Positions 60,145-64,000 of a stretch of DNA of 64,000 nucleotides are shown here, in pieces. Below the pieces are notes generated by a model. It was not told the origin of the DNA. It ran no database searches and saw nothing but the letters and a program-made list of their open reading frames with translations. Numbering within the stretch: position 1 is the stretch's first letter; each line of letters opens with the position of its first letter. The stretch comes from Tenebrio molitor (taxonomy: Eukaryota > Arthropoda > Insecta > Coleoptera > Tenebrionidae). The position numbers were made by a program, and so were the translations under genes. The stretch spans positions 6,510,001 to 6,574,000 of the forward strand of contig NC_091052.1 in assembly GCF_963966145.1 (NCBI RefSeq), in the 5' to 3' direction.

Positions 60145-63135
60145 TTAAGTTTCTTCTGAAGACTTGGCCTTTTCATTTCTTATGTCCTGCAGCTGATCCG
60201 AATCATCTTTTTCTTCTTCGCTTTTATCGTCTTTTTTCTTCTCATTTTTCATTTTTTCTTCCATCTCTTTGAATTTCAGAGCTAAATACCTAAACCACAC
60301 AGTTTTACGTAATAATTTTCACGCTAACATTCAAATTACCTATCCACTAACGGTCCACTGTAATCCTCGGGAAATTTCGGTGCTAACGGAAGAATGTACT
60401 TGTAGAGCCTCTCGTTTAGAACGTAAAGTTGAGCCGTCGACGAACATTTAACGTTATACCACCAGTCACACGTCAGGGCAACTTGACTGAATATTGTGCC
60501 GTTAGGGCACAAAAATGACGCTTGACCTCCGTTCAAATCGCAATAGTGCCATACCTACATCGAACATTTTGTTGTTAAAGAGTCGACAGTTGTCATTGTG
60601 CAGCGGTGCAAGTTTTTGTTTGGGGAGTAATTGCACGCCTCGTGCGCTGCACTCGTTAAAATGTCACAAAAACCGAATTGAGAACAAATTTTTTAAGGCC
60701 AAGTTCAATAAGAACGAGATATTCAAGTATGACCGCAGCTGTACCAACTTTTTTGTCTCTTTGATCAGGCAATTGTGTCTAGAGACATAAATGGTCAGGA
60801 GAAAATCGACACAATTTAACCAGATATTTTTACCATTGAGATGACATTAACAATTAATTTATAAATTTGCGTGGAGTACCCCAAGTACACCTTTTCAATT
60901 GTATTTCTGAAAACATAACCTTTAATGCAGATTAGTAAATTCTACGTCAGTTTGCGTCATATGTAATTCGGAAAGTTTTTGGATTTAAAAATTAAAATGA
61001 CTTCGTAGGTGTTCCGTATTTCTACCAATTTATTGACGATTTTTGTTCATTTTCAATTATTCTTACTCAGTGCGGCCAAAAAATGTATTTGCGTAATACC
61101 TTTTTGACTGCCCAGAACTCAAAATGTAGGAAATCAATGTATAGCTTGCATTTCTACATGAGCTTATTTTAAAACTGCCCTTGAAATACAAACCGGGTGT
61201 TGTGGAAGTCCACGTAATAAATTTAACCACCAATAGGACTCGTTAAAATAAACATTTTTTTTTCTTTTTTTCCGCAAATTCTTCAAAACAGAATTAAAAT
61301 CTAATGTAATTTGAACTTTAAATTTATACCCGTTCATGTGTTTACACATCCATTGATAACGAAACACGAAAAAAAATACACGATTAAAATATGTACTCGA
61401 ATGAAAAACAATAAAAACTTTTGGTATTAGAACAGCGATCTTTCTTTCTTCAAAAAAAACTGTAAAGTTTTTATCGTACAAAAACCTTTTCACTTGCTCT
61501 TTCGTTTAAGTTTTAATTTGATGATTAATGATTATCCTATGAGCAAAGTGTCAAATTAGTGGTTAGTAGAATGTAAACAAAAATATTCGATTAAAATGAG
61601 ATCAATATGTAAAAAATGTTTATTTTAACGATTCTATTGGTGATTAAATTTGTTACGTGCTTTCATAACACCCGGTATATTAAATCTGAATTACAAATTA
61701 TGTTTTCTGAAATCAAATACAATTTACGTTTTTCAACTACATTGGCAAAGGTGTAGATTTTTTGTTTAAATGTTGAAATGATTTACCTGACAGTTGGTGT
61801 GTGGATCCCCGAAGAACCCTTTATACCGTTGCGTTTTGCAATTAAAGCTTGTTTGCGGTATGGAAGACAACGCTGGATAATCAATTCCAGGCCTTCCAGG
61901 GGTGCCCCCTTCAATCGTGTTGGCGGGGAAAGTCTGCGTGATCGTCCCCGGCACGTACTCGTAATCCGGTTTTTCCAAAACGTTCTCACCCTCTTGTGTG
62001 CTTTTCTCGGGCGTTTCTTCGGAACTTTCTTCAACCACAACAATCGGTTTCGTCTTGAGTCTTTGCTGTTTCCTCAAACCGTTCAAAATTTTTACCAAAG
62101 TTCGAATACTGTTGTCGATATTTTCCGCTGTCAGAGTTTGAGGTAAAGTGTTGGAATTTTGCAACTGTTTCAGGATTTTACTCAGAATGTTCGTGTTTTC
62201 TGTTGGAACGACTGGGGCAGGGGATGAGTAATAATGCACGTATTTAGGTTGTTCGGTTACGAACTGTACGGGGGTGTATTGTTTTTGATAAATATGTTCT
62301 TGTTCTTCTGTGCGCGAGACCGGGGTGAATTTTTGAGCAACGTATTTGTCGTCGACAATCGTGTTAGCTTGAGGTCTCGTCGTCGGTACCTCATATACAA
62401 TCGGTTTTTCGTTTTGTGTATATTCTGGTTGTTTTTCTTCGTACATAACTAAAGGTTTCCTTACTATAAGTTTGTCACCGAAATAGCTTTTCGGTGCTTC
62501 CTCTGGTATCCTATAACTAACTAAAGGTCTCTCAATGACATATGACTCACTGACTTGTGGTTTATGGCCATGCATTTTATACACTAGATCGGTCACATGT
62601 CCGTATTTTTTGTCGTCACTGTTGTCAGGTATATCAATGTTGGTAGGTGTGTATGTCTCTATAATTGTTTTCGCCGGTTGTACATCTCTATATTGGTCGT
62701 AGTAGTGCATCGGATAATAAGTAATAGGTTTACGATAGACAGGACTTAAACTGTGTCTCATATTTTGTTGAGCTTGTTTTAGTTCCGCCAAAGTGTCGTA
62801 GATCACTGCGTAATTGGGATTTTTCTCAGTCAGGGGTGGTTGCGGGACGTATTCTACTTCAATATTTTTCGGAACATTCTTCACGATGGGGATGAAAGGT
62901 CCTGGTATAGCGTTACTTTCCAAAAACGGTGTGAATTGTTCGCGTTCTGGTTTCGGTCGATTGTTGCTCAAATAATAATTTATGTAGGGTAAGAGTCTCT
63001 TTTGACGTTCCAAGTTTAGAGTTGATGGCACTTTTCGGTTCGTTTCTGTCATCTTGGTGGCCATTTCGGCAATTCGTGATTCTTCAGGTTTGTCATGGTG
63101 GATGGTCGTTATGCCGTAAAGTATATCAGGGAATG
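60145..63135 (-). CDS. CPAP1-type cuticular protein with one chitin-binding (peritrophin-A, CBM14) domain; 5' end missing
   Basis: Extracellular chitin-binding protein of the cuticle. Exons seen: 61787-63135, 60340-60554 and 60145-60289. The first begins in phase 1 after TTCTGTTGCAG (FPDILYGITTIHHDKPEES), so an upstream exon with the signal peptide lies beyond or near the right edge. A long Pro/Tyr/Val/Glu-rich region follows, with recurring short blocks (ERPLVSY, RKPLVMY, EKPIVYE). Then GRPGIDYPALSSIPQTSFNC opens the single CBM14 domain, which is split by an intron. Its six cysteines are in NCK, TNCQVWHYC, FLCPNGTIF, LTCDWW and VKC. After it come YKYILPLAPKFPEDYSGPLV and a Lys/Glu-rich tail ending AKSSEET. 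One CBM14 domain plus the GRPG.D.P lead-in is the CPAP1 hallmark. Confidence 0.88.
61194..61675. mobile_element. MITE in the cuticle gene intron
   Basis: The left end ACCGGGTGTTGTGGAAGT and the right end GTGCTTTCATAACACCCGGT are inverted. Pairing continues for about 70 bases (AATAAATTTAACCACCAATAG against CTATTGGTGATTAAATTTGT; then CGTTAAAATAAACATTTTTT). It is non-coding, about 480 bases. Confidence 0.8.
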
Positions 63136-64000
63136 CTGCAACAGAACGTTACTTAATTTAATTTAATATCGTTTGTTACGTCAGTAGATCTAGATAGTAC
63201 TGAGAGCGTGTGTACATTCAAAATGTGTGTGTGTATGTAAATTTCATGACTTCCTTTCTCTCGGTTTCGTGTAGTCTTAGGAGCCTTACAGAATGTCGAT
63301 ACACATCTCGGTGAAAGCAAATTTCCTTCTTTATGCCTCATTGCGTATTTCGGTTTGTGTGGGAAATAAGCGTTTTTATTTTGGGTTAATTTGTGCAACT
63401 GTCTCTTTCAAATGTCACTTTAGATAACCCGAGCCTTGAACGTTTCCGAAAATTCGTAACCGGGTCAATTGCTGTTCGTTTCTACTTTTCGTATTCGTGC
63501 AAGTTATTGTTCCATAATAAGGCAGATATTAAGTAACTCCCCGGAATATTGTCGTACGATTATTTTCGCGTTTTAATCGATTACGATTAAACTGAGGTAT
63601 AAATTAAGGAATTGTGAATGTTTCCGCACGTTTGCTGATTGCGGTGCATTCATCGTGAACTGCGAAAATAATCAAATCACGACAATCTAAAAGCCATCAC
63701 GAGAATCATGAACTGTGAAGGACGACCGATATGTTGGTGAAAGTGTATCATGTAAACAAAGAATAAGACTTGCGTGGCGTTTTTAGTTTTCCTATAATTT
63801 AAACTCGTTCATTAGTCAATTAAAAAAGCGACTGTTCAGTTTGCTTCCTTTTCAAACAGGACTAGATTTTGTAATCAACCTTGGAGCATGCTACTAAATT
63901 ATTTGAGTCAGGATTTAGTGAAAGAACGGTGGATGGAGATCATTTTTTTTACCGTGACCTTCTGCAGAGACAGTGGTGACTGTGAACAATGAATCGAAAG
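63136..64000. other. Right-edge sequence, probably cuticle-gene intron and upstream DNA
   Basis: No coding exon was identified on the minus strand here. The missing signal-peptide exon of the CPAP1-type gene may lie here or beyond. A GTGT-rich run (TGTGTGTGTGTATG) lies near 63224-63237. Confidence 0.4.

Noticed and set aside
1..64000. CRISPR array, operon, rRNA or bacterial-type systems
   Set aside because: Spliced genes, A+T-rich introns and animal gene families show eukaryotic nuclear DNA. No spaced direct-repeat array was seen.

Overview
The window is nuclear DNA from an insect, probably a holometabolous insect and possibly a beetle. The order is an inference and was not tested. Genes have short introns with GT..AG borders. 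The background is A+T-rich and full of small inverted-repeat transposons, most flanked by TA duplications. Recognisable genes include a fruitless-type BTB/zinc-finger locus, WDR5 (wds), a C1orf131-type nucleolar protein, an SLC7 amino-acid transporter light chain and a single-domain chitin-binding cuticle protein.

Layout. 1-6.9 kb: three tandem trypsin-family (S1A) genes on the minus strand with the same exon plan. The first has a Ser/Thr-rich repeat tail that runs off the left edge. The second has lost all three catalytic residues (each is now Asn). The third looks active. 7-21 kb: gene-poor DNA with a nested 1.25 kb foldback element, several TA-flanked MITEs and a decayed Tc1/mariner copy. 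21.5-23.8 kb: a nine-exon SLC7 transporter, plus strand. 25.0-25.6 kb: an unusual G+C-rich two-part minisatellite. 26.2-28.1 kb: a candidate spliced microprotein, then a foldback element carrying two MITEs placed head to tail. 28.3-30.5 kb: the C1orf131-type gene and wds, plus strand.

31-50.8 kb: the fruitless locus, minus strand. A BTB exon and a second common exon can join in frame either to a terminal exon with an unusual TTF/ZNF862-like zinc finger, or to a connector exon ending in phase 1. The connector can join any of four alternative two-finger C2H2 terminal exons. This gives at least five predicted protein ends. Fruitless proteins are sequence-specific transcription factors that shape neuronal sexual identity; the exon choice sets DNA-binding specificity. 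No sex-specific promoter exon or clear Tra/Tra2 repeat was found, and an in-frame stop directly precedes the BTB start codon.

51-57.6 kb: largely featureless. 58.9-59.8 kb: a RING plus B-box-like protein, plus strand, with DRE-like and NRF1-like promoter motifs. 60.1-63.1 kb: a CPAP1-type cuticle protein on the minus strand, whose 5' end lies beyond the window.

Exon borders were assigned by eye from splice consensus, reading frame and comparison among paralogs. Family names rest on recognised motifs, not on database searches.
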